Positions 26,810-34,987 of a stretch of DNA of 64,000 nt are shown piece after piece (position 1 is the first letter of the stretch; every line of letters starts with the position of its first letter). The DNA lies in the NCBI RefSeq assembly GCF_030160715.1, contig NZ_BSOW01000025.1, forward strand, positions 87,754 through 151,753, given 5' to 3'. The notes under the pieces are model-generated. The model had not been told where the DNA came from and did not search any database. It saw only the letters and a list, made by a program, of their open reading frames with translations. Source of the DNA: Bradyrhizobium iriomotense (GTDB lineage: Bacteria > Pseudomonadota > Alphaproteobacteria > Rhizobiales > Xanthobacteraceae). The position numbers and the translations under genes were made by a program.

Positions 26810-27053
26810 GGTCAGGCCTGTTTCCCCGGAGCTTCGCCACACAAGACGCAGGTGGCGCTGCGTCAATCTGGCATCTTTCCGGGCAAATGGCATAAAAATG
26901 TTGCAGGTTGAAGAGGGAAAAAGGCGGAGCAACGAGGACGGCCGCCCCTGTACAGAGCAGCCGGTCGTCCTCCACAATGCATTTTTGGCATGGAAACGGT
27001 GAACCCAACCGTCCCGGCCGGTACATAAGTATGTTTGAGGGAGGGGGCGCGTC

Positions 27054-27950
27054 ATGGCGAATTGGTTCTATGCATCCGAGGGCAAGCAGCAGGGGCCCTA
27101 TGCGGACGGTCAATTCCGCGATCTCATTGCCCAGGGCGTGGTCCGCGCCGATACGCTGGTGTGGACCGAGGGCATGGCGGGTTGGCAGAAGGCTGCCGAA
27201 ATTCCGGGATTGATGGCTGGCGGCGGTGCGCCGCCGATCGTTCCGGCTGGTGGGCCGCCCACGATGGGCTCCGGCGGGGGCTATGGCGGCGGCGGTTACA
27301 GCGGCGGTGGCTCCACGCTCTCGATCGATTTCAGCATCCTGGAGTTCGCCTGGCGCAGCATCGTCCTGCTGATCGGCATGATCCTGGTCATTCCGGCGCC
27401 GTGGGCGTTCGTCTGGTACACGCAATGGATCGTGCCCTGCGTGAAGGTTCCGGGACGGCCGAATCTCAGCTTCACCGGCAATGCGATGACGCTGGTGCCC
27501 TGGTATTTCGGCTTCATCGTTCTGGCCATCGCCATTGGCTTCACCGGCATCCAGTCGCTCAACAACCTGCTGTTCATCGCGCAGATCGTTCTGTACTGGC
27601 TGCTGATCAAATGGATGGTTGCGAACCTCGCCTCCAACGGGCAGCCGCTCGGCCTCAGCTTCACCGGCTCGGTCTGGGCCTATATCGGTTGGAACCTGCT
27701 GCTGGCGATCTCCTTCATCACCATCATCGGCTGGGCGTGGGTCATGGTTGCCCAGACCCGCTGGATGTGCCGCAACATCGAGGGCACGCGGCGCGACATC
27801 GTCTTCAAGGGCACGGGACTCCAGTTCCTCTGGCGCGCGGTCGTGACCGCCATCCTCTGCAGCTTCATCATCCCGATTCCCTGGATGTATCGCTGGATGA
27901 TGGGCTGGATGGCATCGCAGACCGAGCTCGTGCCGAAGGGGTCTGTCTAA
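27054..27950 (+). CDS. GYF_2 domain, DUF898-like membrane protein
   Basis: 298 residues. The N-terminal 55 residues (WFYASEGKQQGPY..., VWTEGMAGWQKA) match the GYF_2 domain, a likely protein-interaction module. A Gly-rich linker (about 75-95) leads to six or so membrane helices with Trp-rich loops, as in DUF898/YjgN-like proteins. Function unknown. GAGGGAGGGGG precedes the start. Its TAA stop is the first three bases of a dispersed repeat. Confidence 0.82.
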   Translation: MANWFYASEGKQQGPYADGQFRDLIAQGVVRADTLVWTEGMAGWQKAAEIPGLMAGGGAPPIVPAGGPPTMGSGGGYGGGGYSGGGSTLSIDFSILEFAWRSIVLLIGMILVIPAPWAFVWYTQWIVPCVKVPGRPNLSFTGNAMTLVPWYFGFIVLAIAIGFTGIQSLNNLLFIAQIVLYWLLIKWMVANLASNGQPLGLSFTGSVWAYIGWNLLLAISFITIIGWAWVMVAQTRWMCRNIEGTRRDIVFKGTGLQFLWRAVVTAILCSFIIPIPWMYRWMMGWMASQTELVPKGSV

Positions 27951-28051
27951 AGCATGATCCGGAAAAGTGTGAAGCGGTTTTCCGAAAAGATCATGCGCAA
28001 ACAACAACCTAAAGCGCGATGACGATTCATCCTAATCTCATCGCGCTTTAG
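27948..28051. repeat. two-hairpin dispersed repeat, copy b
   Basis: Same element as 23429-23531. Its first bases form the stop codon of the upstream gene, and its end is 5 bp from the stop of the convergent thioesterase gene. Confidence 0.85.
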
Positions 28052-28055
28052 CGCC

Positions 28056-28919
28056 TCAAGTCTTCCGCTCGCGCACGGAGCCTTCCTGCGCGACGGAGGC
28101 CACCAGCGTGCCATCGGGCTTGAAGATCAGGCCGCGCGTCAAGCCGCGGCCTGATTGCGCGCTCGGCGAATCCTGCGCATAGAGCAGCCATTCGTCGGCG
28201 CGGAACGGGCGGTGAAACCACATCGCATGATCGAGGCTCGCCGGCATCATGCGCTTGTCGAACAGCGTGCGGCCGTAACGCGCCATTATCGCATCGAGCA
28301 GCGAGAAGTCCGAGGCATAGGCGAGCGCGCACATGTGCAGCGCCGGATCATCGGGCAAAGTCGCCGCGGTCTTGATCCAGACGTGAATGCGGCCGTCCTC
28401 GATCTTCTGGCCGAAATAGCGGCTGAGCTCGACCGGGCGCAGCTCGATCGGACGATCGGATTCGTAGTAGCGGCGGATGAATTCCGGCATCTCGCGGAAG
28501 ATCGGCTGCTTGGAGACTTCCTCCGCCGTCAGCTTTTCCGGCGGCGGCACGTCGGGCATCTTGTCCTGGTGGTCGAAAGCGCCCTCCTCCTCGGCATGGA
28601 ACGACACCATGATCGAGAAGATCGCATTGCCATGCTGGATCGCGGTGACACGCCGCGTCGAATAGCTCTTGCCGTCGCGCAGGCGTTCGACCTGGTAGAT
28701 GATCGGCACCTGCGGGTCGCCCGGCAGGATGAAATAGCAATGCAGCGAATGCGGCAGCCGGCCCTCCACGGTGCGGCAGGCCGCGACCATCGCCTGCCCG
28801 ATCACCTGCCCGCCGAACACCCGCTGCCAGCTCGTCTTCGGGCTGTTGCCGCGGAACAGATTCACCTCGAGCGGCTCGATATCGAGGATGGAGATGAGGT
28901 CGATCAGGCTTTTGGACAT
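28056..28919 (-). CDS. tesB: acyl-CoA thioesterase II
   Basis: Double-hotdog thioesterase that hydrolyses acyl-CoA. The 287-residue protein has RVFGGQVIGQAMVAA near the N-terminus, LHCYFILPGD, the C-terminal hotdog with SLDHAMWFHRPFRADEWLLY and GRGLTRG, which carry the expected Asp/Thr/Gln catalytic set. ATG 28919 gives MSKSLIDLISILDIEPLE; the ORF is open 43 codons further up without similarity. Confidence 0.94.
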   Translation of the reverse strand: MSKSLIDLISILDIEPLEVNLFRGNSPKTSWQRVFGGQVIGQAMVAACRTVEGRLPHSLHCYFILPGDPQVPIIYQVERLRDGKSYSTRRVTAIQHGNAIFSIMVSFHAEEEGAFDHQDKMPDVPPPEKLTAEEVSKQPIFREMPEFIRRYYESDRPIELRPVELSRYFGQKIEDGRIHVWIKTAATLPDDPALHMCALAYASDFSLLDAIMARYGRTLFDKRMMPASLDHAMWFHRPFRADEWLLYAQDSPSAQSGRGLTRGLIFKPDGTLVASVAQEGSVRERKT

Positions 28920-29131
28920 CTTGGCGCTTTCGGTGGATACGTCATTCCGGGGCATCGCGCAGCGATGAACCCCATTGCGCAATGTGGAATCTCGAGCCGA
29001 CAACCTCTGGATTCCGGGTTCGCGCTGACGCGCGCCCCGAAATGACAAAGCGGGTCGGCCCTTGTTTCACCGCACTGTTTCGCCCAGCTCAAGTCTGCTA
29101 GCAAGTCCAAGAGTTAGTCGGGATTTTGGGT

Positions 29132-30352
29132 ATGTCGGTACAGGGTAGCATTGTCATCGGCGGCGGCGCATTTGCGGGCCTCGCGCTCGCGATCGCGTTG
29201 CGCCAGGGCCTCGGTCCCGAAATTCCCGTGATCGTCGCCGACCCGGCGCTCGCCACACGGCCAAGCCGCGACCCGCGCGCCACCGCCATCGTCGCGGCCT
29301 GCCGCCGGCTGTTCGAGGCGATCGGCACCTGGGACGACGTCAAGGGCGGCGCGCAGCCGATCCTCGACATGGTCGTGACCGATTCCAAGCTGGAGGACGT
29401 CACGCGTCCGGTGTTCTTGACCTTCGCCGGCGATGTCGAGCCCGGCGAGCCCTTTGCTCATATGATCGAGAACCGCCAGCTTATTGACGTGCTGGTGACG
29501 CGCGCCGAGGCCGAAGGCATCGATCTTCGCGCCACCGCCGTCACCTCCTTTGACGCGGGTCCCGGCGGCATCGACGTCACCCTGGGCGATGGCAGCGTTG
29601 TCGCGGCGAGCCTGTTGATCGCAGCCGACGGTGCAAAGTCGAAGCTGCGCGAGCGTGCCGGCATCGCCACCCACGGCTGGGAGTACGATCAATCCGGCAT
29701 CGTCGTCACGGTCGGCCATGAGCGCGATCATGAGGGGCGCGCCGAGGAGCATTTCTTGCCCGCCGGTCCGTTCGCGATCCTGCCGCTCACGGGCAAACGT
29801 TCCTCGCTGGTGTGGACCGAGCGCCGCACCGAGGCCGCGCGCATCACGGCGTTGAGTGAGGACGAATTCCACGGCGAGCTCGAGCAGCGCTTTGGCCTGC
29901 ATCTCGGCGAGATCAAGGCGCTCGACAAGCCGCGCGCCTTTCCGCTGTCCTATTTCGTCGCGCGCTCCTTCATCGCCGAGCGCCTCGCGCTGGTCGGCGA
30001 TGCCGCGCATGTCATCCATCCCATCGCGGGCCAGGGCCTCAACATGGGCCTGAAGGATGTCGCCGCACTCGCCGAAGTGGTCGTCGATGCCGCCCGGCTC
30101 GGCATGGATATCGGCCAAGCCGATGTGCTCGAGCGCTACCAGCGCTGGCGGCGCTTCGACACCATGGCGATGGGCGTTGCGACCAATTCGCTGAACTTCC
30201 TGTTCTCCAACAGGTCGACGCTTCTGCGCACCGTACGCGACATCGGCCTCGGCATCGTCGACCGCGCCCCTCCGCTGAAAAACCTCTTCATCCGCCAGGC
30301 CGCCGGTCTCACCGGCGAAGTGCCAAGGCTGTTGAAGGGCGAGGCGTTGTAA
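29132..30352 (+). CDS. UbiH/UbiF/VisC/COQ6-type FAD-dependent hydroxylase
   Basis: Flavin monooxygenase of ubiquinone ring hydroxylation, 406 residues. N-terminal FAD fold IGGGAFAGLALA, the DG motif in LLIADGAKSKLRE (Ala-Ala-Asp-Gly-Ala-Lys), and the second FAD motif LVGDAAHVIHPIAGQGLNMGLKD near residue 290. ATG 29132 is preferred over a TTG at 29126. Which ring position it hydroxylates cannot be told from sequence. Confidence 0.92.
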   Translation: MSVQGSIVIGGGAFAGLALAIALRQGLGPEIPVIVADPALATRPSRDPRATAIVAACRRLFEAIGTWDDVKGGAQPILDMVVTDSKLEDVTRPVFLTFAGDVEPGEPFAHMIENRQLIDVLVTRAEAEGIDLRATAVTSFDAGPGGIDVTLGDGSVVAASLLIAADGAKSKLRERAGIATHGWEYDQSGIVVTVGHERDHEGRAEEHFLPAGPFAILPLTGKRSSLVWTERRTEAARITALSEDEFHGELEQRFGLHLGEIKALDKPRAFPLSYFVARSFIAERLALVGDAAHVIHPIAGQGLNMGLKDVAALAEVVVDAARLGMDIGQADVLERYQRWRRFDTMAMGVATNSLNFLFSNRSTLLRTVRDIGLGIVDRAPPLKNLFIRQAAGLTGEVPRLLKGEAL

Positions 30353-30378
30353 GGCGCACTCGCGCCAAATCCTCCGCT

Positions 30379-30496
30379 GTCGTCCCGGCGAAGGCCGGGC
30401 CCCATAACCACAGGATCGAGTTTGACGATGACTCGTGGCTACCCGCCTCGCGCCACAACCTCTGGGGGTATGGGTCCCGGCCTTCGCCGGGACGAC
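30379..30496. repeat. inverted dispersed repeat (GTCCCGGC family)
   Basis: GTCGTCCCGGCGAAGGCCGG at the left and CCGGCCTTCGCCGGGACGAC at the right; lies between the convergent hydroxylase and Trm112 genes. Confidence 0.75.
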
Positions 30497-30538
30497 ACCG
30501 AGTTTGCGGCGCCGGGATTGCGCAATCCGGACTGCGCC

Positions 30539-30736
30539 TCAATCGATCTTCCGCGCCTCCTCGGGCAGCATGATCGGGATGCCGTCGCGGATGGGATAGG
30601 CGAGCTTGGCGGAGCGCGAGATCAGCTCCTGCTTGGTGGCGTCGAATTCGAGCGGCCCCTTGGTCAGCGGGCACACCAGGATCTCCAGCAGCTTGGGATC
30701 GACGGTGGCTTCGGGGCGTTCGGTTGGCGTGGTCAT
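30539..30736 (-). CDS. Trm112 family protein (UPF0434)
   Basis: 65-residue zinc-ribbon-like protein related to Trm112, a methyltransferase activator in eukaryotes and archaea. Segments LLEILVCPLTKGPLEF and ELISRSAKLAYPIRDGIPIML are the family signature; only one Cys remains, as in many bacterial members. In rhizobia this gene usually sits with the LON-domain and thioredoxin genes, which here lie 3.4 kb away. Confidence 0.92.
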   Translation of the reverse strand: MTTPTERPEATVDPKLLEILVCPLTKGPLEFDATKQELISRSAKLAYPIRDGIPIMLPEEARKID

Positions 30737-30763
30737 GAATGGTCTCCGGCGGTGGTCCAGCCC

Positions 30764-30867
30764 TTAAAGCATGATCCGGAAAAGTGCGAAGCGGTTTTCC
30801 GAAAGATCATGCGCGAACAACAACCTAAAGCGCGATGACGATTCATCCTAATTTCATTGCGCTTTAG
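30764..30867. repeat. two-hairpin dispersed repeat, copy c
   Basis: TTAAAGCATGATCCGG to GCGCTTTAG, same element as 23429-23531, with a few substitutions. Confidence 0.85.
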
Positions 30868-30955
30868 CACAGAAAGCTGCGGCGTGTCGCCGCACACGGG
30901 CCTGATGCGCTGCGCGATCCCTGGCGGAACAGCATTTTCTGCGCGGCTTGCCAAC

Positions 30956-30975
30956 TTAGAATAGCTTTAGAGTAA
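30956..30975. promoter_or_regulatory. possible iron-responsive (ICE-like) motif
   Basis: TTAGAATAGCTTTAGAGTAA lies about 125 bp upstream of the cupredoxin-FTR1 operon. It resembles the AT-rich Irr-box (ICE) elements before rhizobial iron genes, with TTTAGA-type half-sites, but it is a direct rather than a clean inverted repeat. Weak call supported mainly by context. Confidence 0.3.
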
Positions 30976-31098
30976 GTCCTTTTGCGAGGTCGCAGCCTAG
31001 CCCCCAGCGCCGATTTTTGGTTTGCAGGACGCGAGGCTAGCGCGGCCTGCGCTTGCCATCTATTTTGACCATTCCAAAGCCTTAGGACACGCCGATCC

Positions 31099-31449
31099 AT
31101 GTTTGCTTCGCTCACGTCGATAAGGACATTCGCCCTCGCCGCGCTCTGCGTCGCCGCGACGCTGCCGCTCTCCACCGCGAACGCGCAGCAGGCCACCGAG
31201 CTCCAGATCACCTATGACGGCGCGTTCCTGCCGAGCGAGCTGCGCGCACCGGCCGGCAAGCCGGTGACCGTCAAGGTCAAGAACAACACCGCCAAGGCGA
31301 TGGAGTTCGAGAGCAAGACGCTGAAGGTCGAGAAGGTCATTCCGTCGAAGGGCGAAGCCGTCGTCAACGTCCGCGCCCAGAAGGCCGGCCGCTACGAGTT
31401 CTTCGACGAGTTCAACGAGAAGGCGCGCGGCACCCTCGTCGTCGAATAA
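31099..31449 (+). CDS. periplasmic cupredoxin-domain protein (FtrB-like)
   Basis: 116-residue exported protein with a signal peptide ending near ANAQQ and one cupredoxin fold (LQITYDGAFLPSELRAPAGKPVTVKVKN, ending YEFFDEFNEKARGTLVVE). The usual His/Cys type-1 copper ligands are not seen, so metal binding may differ. It is followed by an FTR1 permease after 10 bp. In Brucella and relatives such a pair belongs to the FtrABCD ferrous-iron importer; the P19-like and ferredoxin-like parts are not here. Confidence 0.85.
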   Translation: MFASLTSIRTFALAALCVAATLPLSTANAQQATELQITYDGAFLPSELRAPAGKPVTVKVKNNTAKAMEFESKTLKVEKVIPSKGEAVVNVRAQKAGRYEFFDEFNEKARGTLVVE

Positions 31450-31459
31450 GGCTTAGCTC

Positions 31460-32290
31460 GTGCTCGCCGCGCTCATCATCGTCTTCCGCGAGGTCTTCGA
31501 GGCCGGTCTGATCGTCGGCATCGTGCTCGCGGTCACGCGGATGGTCCCGCATCGCCATCGGTGGATCGCCGGTGGCGTGCTGGCGGGTGTGGTGGGCGCG
31601 TGTGTTGTCGCGGCGTTCGCGGGCGCCCTGTCGCAGCTCTTCGAAGGCATGGGGCAGGAGCTGTTCAACGCGGCGATCCTCGGCATCGCCGTGATCATGC
31701 TGACCTGGCACAATGTCTGGATGGCGCGGCACGGCAAGGAGATGGCGGGCGAATTGCGCGCCGTCGGCCAGGCCGTCGCCGAAGGCTCCAAATCGCTGCT
31801 GGCGCTCGCCGTGGTGGTCGGGGTCGCGGTGCTGCGCGAAGGCAGCGAGGTCGCGTTGTTTCTCTACGGCGTTGCCGCATCCGATGGCGGCACGGCGATG
31901 AGCCTGTTCCTGGGCGGCCTGCTCGGCCTCGTGCTCGGCGGCGCGGTGTGCCTCCTGACCTATTTCGGCCTGCTGCGGATTCCGCCGCGCGCGCTGTTTA
32001 CGACCACGACGGTCCTCATCACCCTGCTCGCGGCCGGCATGGCCGCGCAGGCTGTCTCGTTCCTCGAGCGCGCCAACTGGCTCACCGCGCTCGATACCGT
32101 GGTGTGGGACACGAGCTGGCTGCTCTCCGAGGACAGCATCCTGGGCCGCACCCTGCACACGCTGATCGGCTACACCGACCAGCCGACCGGAATGCAGCTC
32201 GTGATCTACGCCGCCGTCGTCCTGGTGACGATCGCCCTGATGCGGCTGGTCGGATCCGAGCCGCCCCGCCACGCGGTCGCCGCGGGCTGA
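31460..32290 (+). CDS. FTR1 family iron permease (FtrC-like)
   Basis: 276-residue membrane protein with about seven helices. Both iron-binding REXXE motifs are visible: REVFE (residues 10-14) and REGSE (about 123-127). It should import iron across the inner membrane with the cupredoxin next door. Translation begins at a GTG 10 bp after the cupredoxin stop. A TetR gene faces it with convergent ends 9 bp apart. Confidence 0.9.
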   Translation: MLAALIIVFREVFEAGLIVGIVLAVTRMVPHRHRWIAGGVLAGVVGACVVAAFAGALSQLFEGMGQELFNAAILGIAVIMLTWHNVWMARHGKEMAGELRAVGQAVAEGSKSLLALAVVVGVAVLREGSEVALFLYGVAASDGGTAMSLFLGGLLGLVLGGAVCLLTYFGLLRIPPRALFTTTTVLITLLAAGMAAQAVSFLERANWLTALDTVVWDTSWLLSEDSILGRTLHTLIGYTDQPTGMQLVIYAAVVLVTIALMRLVGSEPPRHAVAAG

Positions 32291-32299
32291 TCGGCGCCT

Positions 32300-32875
32300 T
32301 CAGGCGACCACCATCCGCAGGAGCTCATCGAGCGCGGCCTGCTGCTTCTCCGCCGGCAGCGTCTGGTCCGAAAGGGCAAAGCCGAAGAAGGCCCAGAACA
32401 GGATCTGCGCCCGGGCGCGGGCGATGTCGTCGGCGAGCCCGGCCTGCTTCAGGAGGCTTTCGATATAGTCGAGCCTGCGGCGATCGACCGCGACGACCGC
32501 GGCGCGCGCCCGCGCATCGTTGGCAGCCCAGCTGCGCACCGCCTTTTCCAGCACGAGCTTGCTGCCGAAGGTCAGCTTGAGCAGGATCGCGAGCGGGTCC
32601 GCGCCCTCGTTCGTATCCTTGGTCGCCTCGACGGCGGCGATGATCTGCTCGGTGGCGACTTCGCGCCAGCGCGCGAGGATGGCGGCATGGAAGGCGCCGA
32701 TATCGGCAAAATGCCAGTAGAAACTGCCGCGCGAGACGCCCATCGCCTTGGCCAGCGGCTCGGCCTTCAGCGCCGTAAAGCCGCCCTTCGCCAGCGTTTT
32801 CAGGCCCAGATCGATCCAATCCTGCGCCGAGAGTTGGTCGGCCATCGCTTCCTTGATCTCCCGATGCCGCACCAT
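32300..32875 (-). CDS. TetR/AcrR family transcriptional regulator
   Basis: 191 residues. The N-terminal HTH is LGLKTLAKGGFTALKAEPLA with recognition part MGVSRGSFYWHF, followed by an all-helical ligand domain. The start codon lies inside one of two matching palindromes (32872-32889 and 32915-32932), so it probably represses itself and the divergent small membrane-protein gene. The ligand is unknown. An in-frame ATG at 32845 is a possible alternative start. Confidence 0.9.
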   Translation of the reverse strand: MVRHREIKEAMADQLSAQDWIDLGLKTLAKGGFTALKAEPLAKAMGVSRGSFYWHFADIGAFHAAILARWREVATEQIIAAVEATKDTNEGADPLAILLKLTFGSKLVLEKAVRSWAANDARARAAVVAVDRRRLDYIESLLKQAGLADDIARARAQILFWAFFGFALSDQTLPAEKQQAALDELLRMVVA

Positions 32876-32889
32876 ACACAGGTGTATTG
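32872..32889. promoter_or_regulatory. probable TetR operator 1
   Basis: CCATACA-CAGG-TGTATTG, overlapping the tetR start codon. Same 18-bp pattern as operator 2; centre-to-centre distance 43 bp, about four helical turns. Confidence 0.65.
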
Positions 32890-32914
32890 ACAGGTGCCAG
32901 CGCTCATCTATATT

Positions 32915-32932
32915 CCATACATTACTGTATGG
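32915..32932. promoter_or_regulatory. probable TetR operator 2
   Basis: CCATACA-TTAC-TGTATGG, a perfect inverted repeat with 7-bp arms, 19 bp before the start of the divergent gene at 32951. Confidence 0.7.
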
Positions 32933-32950
32933 TTAGAGATGGAGGTTTCA

Positions 32951-33301
32951 ATGCGCGATCTGCTTCTGCAAGCAGCGGGCGTCATCGCCATTCTCGTCAC
33001 AATTGGTCATACCGTGCTTGGCGAGACCAAGGTCTTTGCCCGCGCCACGATCGAGCCGCCCCGGCTGCGGTTGCTCATTCGCCTGGTCTGGCAGGCCGGG
33101 AGCGTGGCGTGGATTGCCGGCGGCGTGCTGCTGATCGCCGCGCCCTGGATGGAATCGGACGCCGCCCGGCACTGGATCATCGCGACCTTCGCCGTGGTGT
33201 TCGGCTTTGCCGCCATTGGCAATGCGCTGGCGACGCGGACGGTGCATCCCGGATGGATCGGGATGAGCGCCGTGGTCGCGCTGGCGGTCGCGGGCTACTA
33301 A
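32951..33301 (+). CDS. small four-helix membrane protein, unknown function
   Basis: 116 residues with four predicted membrane helices (LLLQAAGVIAILVTIGHTVLG, the VWQAGSVAWIAGGVLLIAA region, WIIATFAVVFGFAAIG, IGMSAVVALAVAG). I do not recognise a named family. GGAGG at 32941-32945 supports ATG 32951. It is divergent from the TetR gene and shares its operator region, so it is the likely regulated target. Its TAA stop is supplied by a fragment of the two-hairpin repeat. Confidence 0.8.
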   Translation: MRDLLLQAAGVIAILVTIGHTVLGETKVFARATIEPPRLRLLIRLVWQAGSVAWIAGGVLLIAAPWMESDAARHWIIATFAVVFGFAAIGNALATRTVHPGWIGMSAVVALAVAGY

Positions 33302-33321
33302 AGCATGATCCGAAAAAGTGT
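33299..33321. repeat. truncated copy of two-hairpin repeat
   Basis: TAAAGCATGATCCGAAAAAG matches only the first 20 or so bases of the element, with one change; the rest is missing. Confidence 0.6.
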
Positions 33322-33357
33322 CGATCCCTGGCGGCTGGGAACAGAAGGAGCGGACAC

Positions 33358-34170
33358 ATGACTCTTGTTCTCGTTACCGGAGGAACCGGACATCTCGGCC
33401 GCGACATCGTCGACCGGCTCGTGATCGCGGGACACCGCGTGCGGATCTTTGCGAGGTTGCCGGGCTCGCGAACCGATGTTGAATGGGCGGTCGGCGATCT
33501 CGCGACCGGGGACGGGTTGCGGGAGGCTCTGCATGGCGTCGACACCATCATCAACGCGGCGACCCATTCGCCGATCGCGCGACGTGGCGGCTTCAGGCCG
33601 GTGGATTTCGTCTGGTCTCCCTCGGCGGTTGACGTCACCGGCACCGAGCGGCTGTTGTCGCTCGCGCGGGAGCAATCTGTGCGGCACTTTCTTCACGTCT
33701 CGATCGTCGGTCTCGACGAGGCGACGTTGCCCTATGCCCGCGCCAAGCTCGCCGGCGAACGGCTGGTCCGGGGTTCGACGCTGCCCTGGTCCGTCGTTCG
33801 CGCCATGCCGTTCTATTACCTGCTCGACAAATTGCTCTCCGGCATGGCCTGGCTTCCGGCCTGGCCCGTGCCGACGACGGTGTTCAATCCGGTCGATACG
33901 TCTGATGTCGCCGACTATATCGTGACCTGTGCGTTCGACGGTGCGCATGGCGCGCGGGCGGACATCGGCGGCCCCGACGCTCTCAGCCTCACTGAGCTCG
34001 CCCGCCAGTATCAGCGCGCGCGAGGTCTCCGCCGAAAGATCCTGCCGATGTCGCTTTCGGAAACGAAAGCTCGCGGCATGGGCTTCGTGGTCTGCAACGG
34101 CGTGCGCGGAACGCTGTCCTGGTCGGATTGGCTGCTTCGGCAATATGTCGATGCACGCGTCGCGGCGTGA
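33358..34170 (+). CDS. NAD(P)-binding NmrA-like/atypical SDR protein
   Basis: 270-residue Rossmann-fold protein. The nucleotide-binding motif is LVTGGTGHLGRDIV (5-18), followed by RIFAR and AALHGVDTIINAA-type segments. The usual YxxxK of classical SDRs is replaced by the LPYARAKLAGERLVR region. Substrate unknown. GAAGGAG at 33344-33350 supports ATG 33358. It lies 57 bp after the small membrane-protein gene and may share its TetR control. Confidence 0.86.
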   Translation: MTLVLVTGGTGHLGRDIVDRLVIAGHRVRIFARLPGSRTDVEWAVGDLATGDGLREALHGVDTIINAATHSPIARRGGFRPVDFVWSPSAVDVTGTERLLSLAREQSVRHFLHVSIVGLDEATLPYARAKLAGERLVRGSTLPWSVVRAMPFYYLLDKLLSGMAWLPAWPVPTTVFNPVDTSDVADYIVTCAFDGAHGARADIGGPDALSLTELARQYQRARGLRRKILPMSLSETKARGMGFVVCNGVRGTLSWSDWLLRQYVDARVAA

Positions 34171-34178
34171 TTGAGCGC

Positions 34179-34856
34179 CTATTGCAGCGGCGGATCGCCC
34201 GAGGTGCGCTTCTTGGCGAGATCCATCTCGGTGACGGCAATCAGGATTTCGGCGCGGGTCTTGAGGTCGGGCGCTTCCAGCATCGCCTGCTTTTCCGCGG
34301 GACCATACGGCGACATCATCGCCAGCGCATTGACCAGCGCCTCGTTGGGCGCGCTCTCGACGCCTTCCCAGTCGACCTTGAGGTTGTTGGCCTTCAGGAA
34401 GTCGGCCAGCGCCACCAGGAGCGCCTCGCGGTTGACCGCGTCCTCGCCCTTGCGGGCGGTGAAATCATCCGTGAAGGCAAAGAAGTCCACCTTGCACTGC
34501 CGGTAGGATGTCAGCACCTCCAGCTCCTGGACCACCTTGAAGCGCGCGATGCCGGTGAGCTCGAGGATGTAGCGGCCGTCGCCGGATTCTGCGAGCTGGG
34601 TGATGCGGCCGACGCAGCCAACGCCAAACAGCGTCGGCTTGTCCGAATTCTTTCGCGAATGCGCGACATCCGGCTGGATCATGCCGATCAGCCGATGGCC
34701 GTCGCGAAGTGAGTCGTCGACCATCGCCAGATACCGCGGCTCGAAGATGTTGAGCGGCATCTGCCCGCGCGGCAAGAGCAGCGCGCCGGGCAGCGGAAAC
34801 ACCGGGATTATCTCGGGGAGATCGGTGGGCCCGCGATATTCGATATTGATCGGCAT
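34179..34856 (-). CDS. LON peptidase substrate-binding domain protein
   Basis: 225-residue protein consisting only of the N-terminal domain of Lon protease, without ATPase or protease parts. Signature: IPVFPLPGALLLPRGQMPLNIFEPRYLAMV. ATG 34856 (MPINIEYRGPTDLPE) is the family start; the longer frame runs into the upstream repeat. In rhizobia it normally accompanies the thioredoxin (here upstream on the same strand) and Trm112 genes. Confidence 0.93.
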   Translation of the reverse strand: MPINIEYRGPTDLPEIIPVFPLPGALLLPRGQMPLNIFEPRYLAMVDDSLRDGHRLIGMIQPDVAHSRKNSDKPTLFGVGCVGRITQLAESGDGRYILELTGIARFKVVQELEVLTSYRQCKVDFFAFTDDFTARKGEDAVNREALLVALADFLKANNLKVDWEGVESAPNEALVNALAMMSPYGPAEKQAMLEAPDLKTRAEILIAVTEMDLAKKRTSGDPPLQ

Positions 34857-34895
34857 ACCCCGGTCCCCCGCTGATCTACATGGTGTCCATCGCCT

Positions 34896-34987
34896 TAGCG
34901 CATGATCCGGAAAAGTGTGAAGCGGTTTTCCGAAAAGATCATGCTCAAACAATAAGCCAAAGCGCGATGACGATTTGTCGCGCTTCA
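34896..34987. repeat. two-hairpin dispersed repeat, copy d (shortened)
   Basis: GCGCATGATCCGGAAAAGTG to TTTGTCGCGCTTC; the second hairpin is shorter than in the other copies. Confidence 0.75.

Noticed and set aside
26889..26906. Possible sigma-54 promoter upstream of the second glnK
   Set aside because: TGGCAT..TTGC is on the wrong strand and the spacing between GG and GC is two bases too long.
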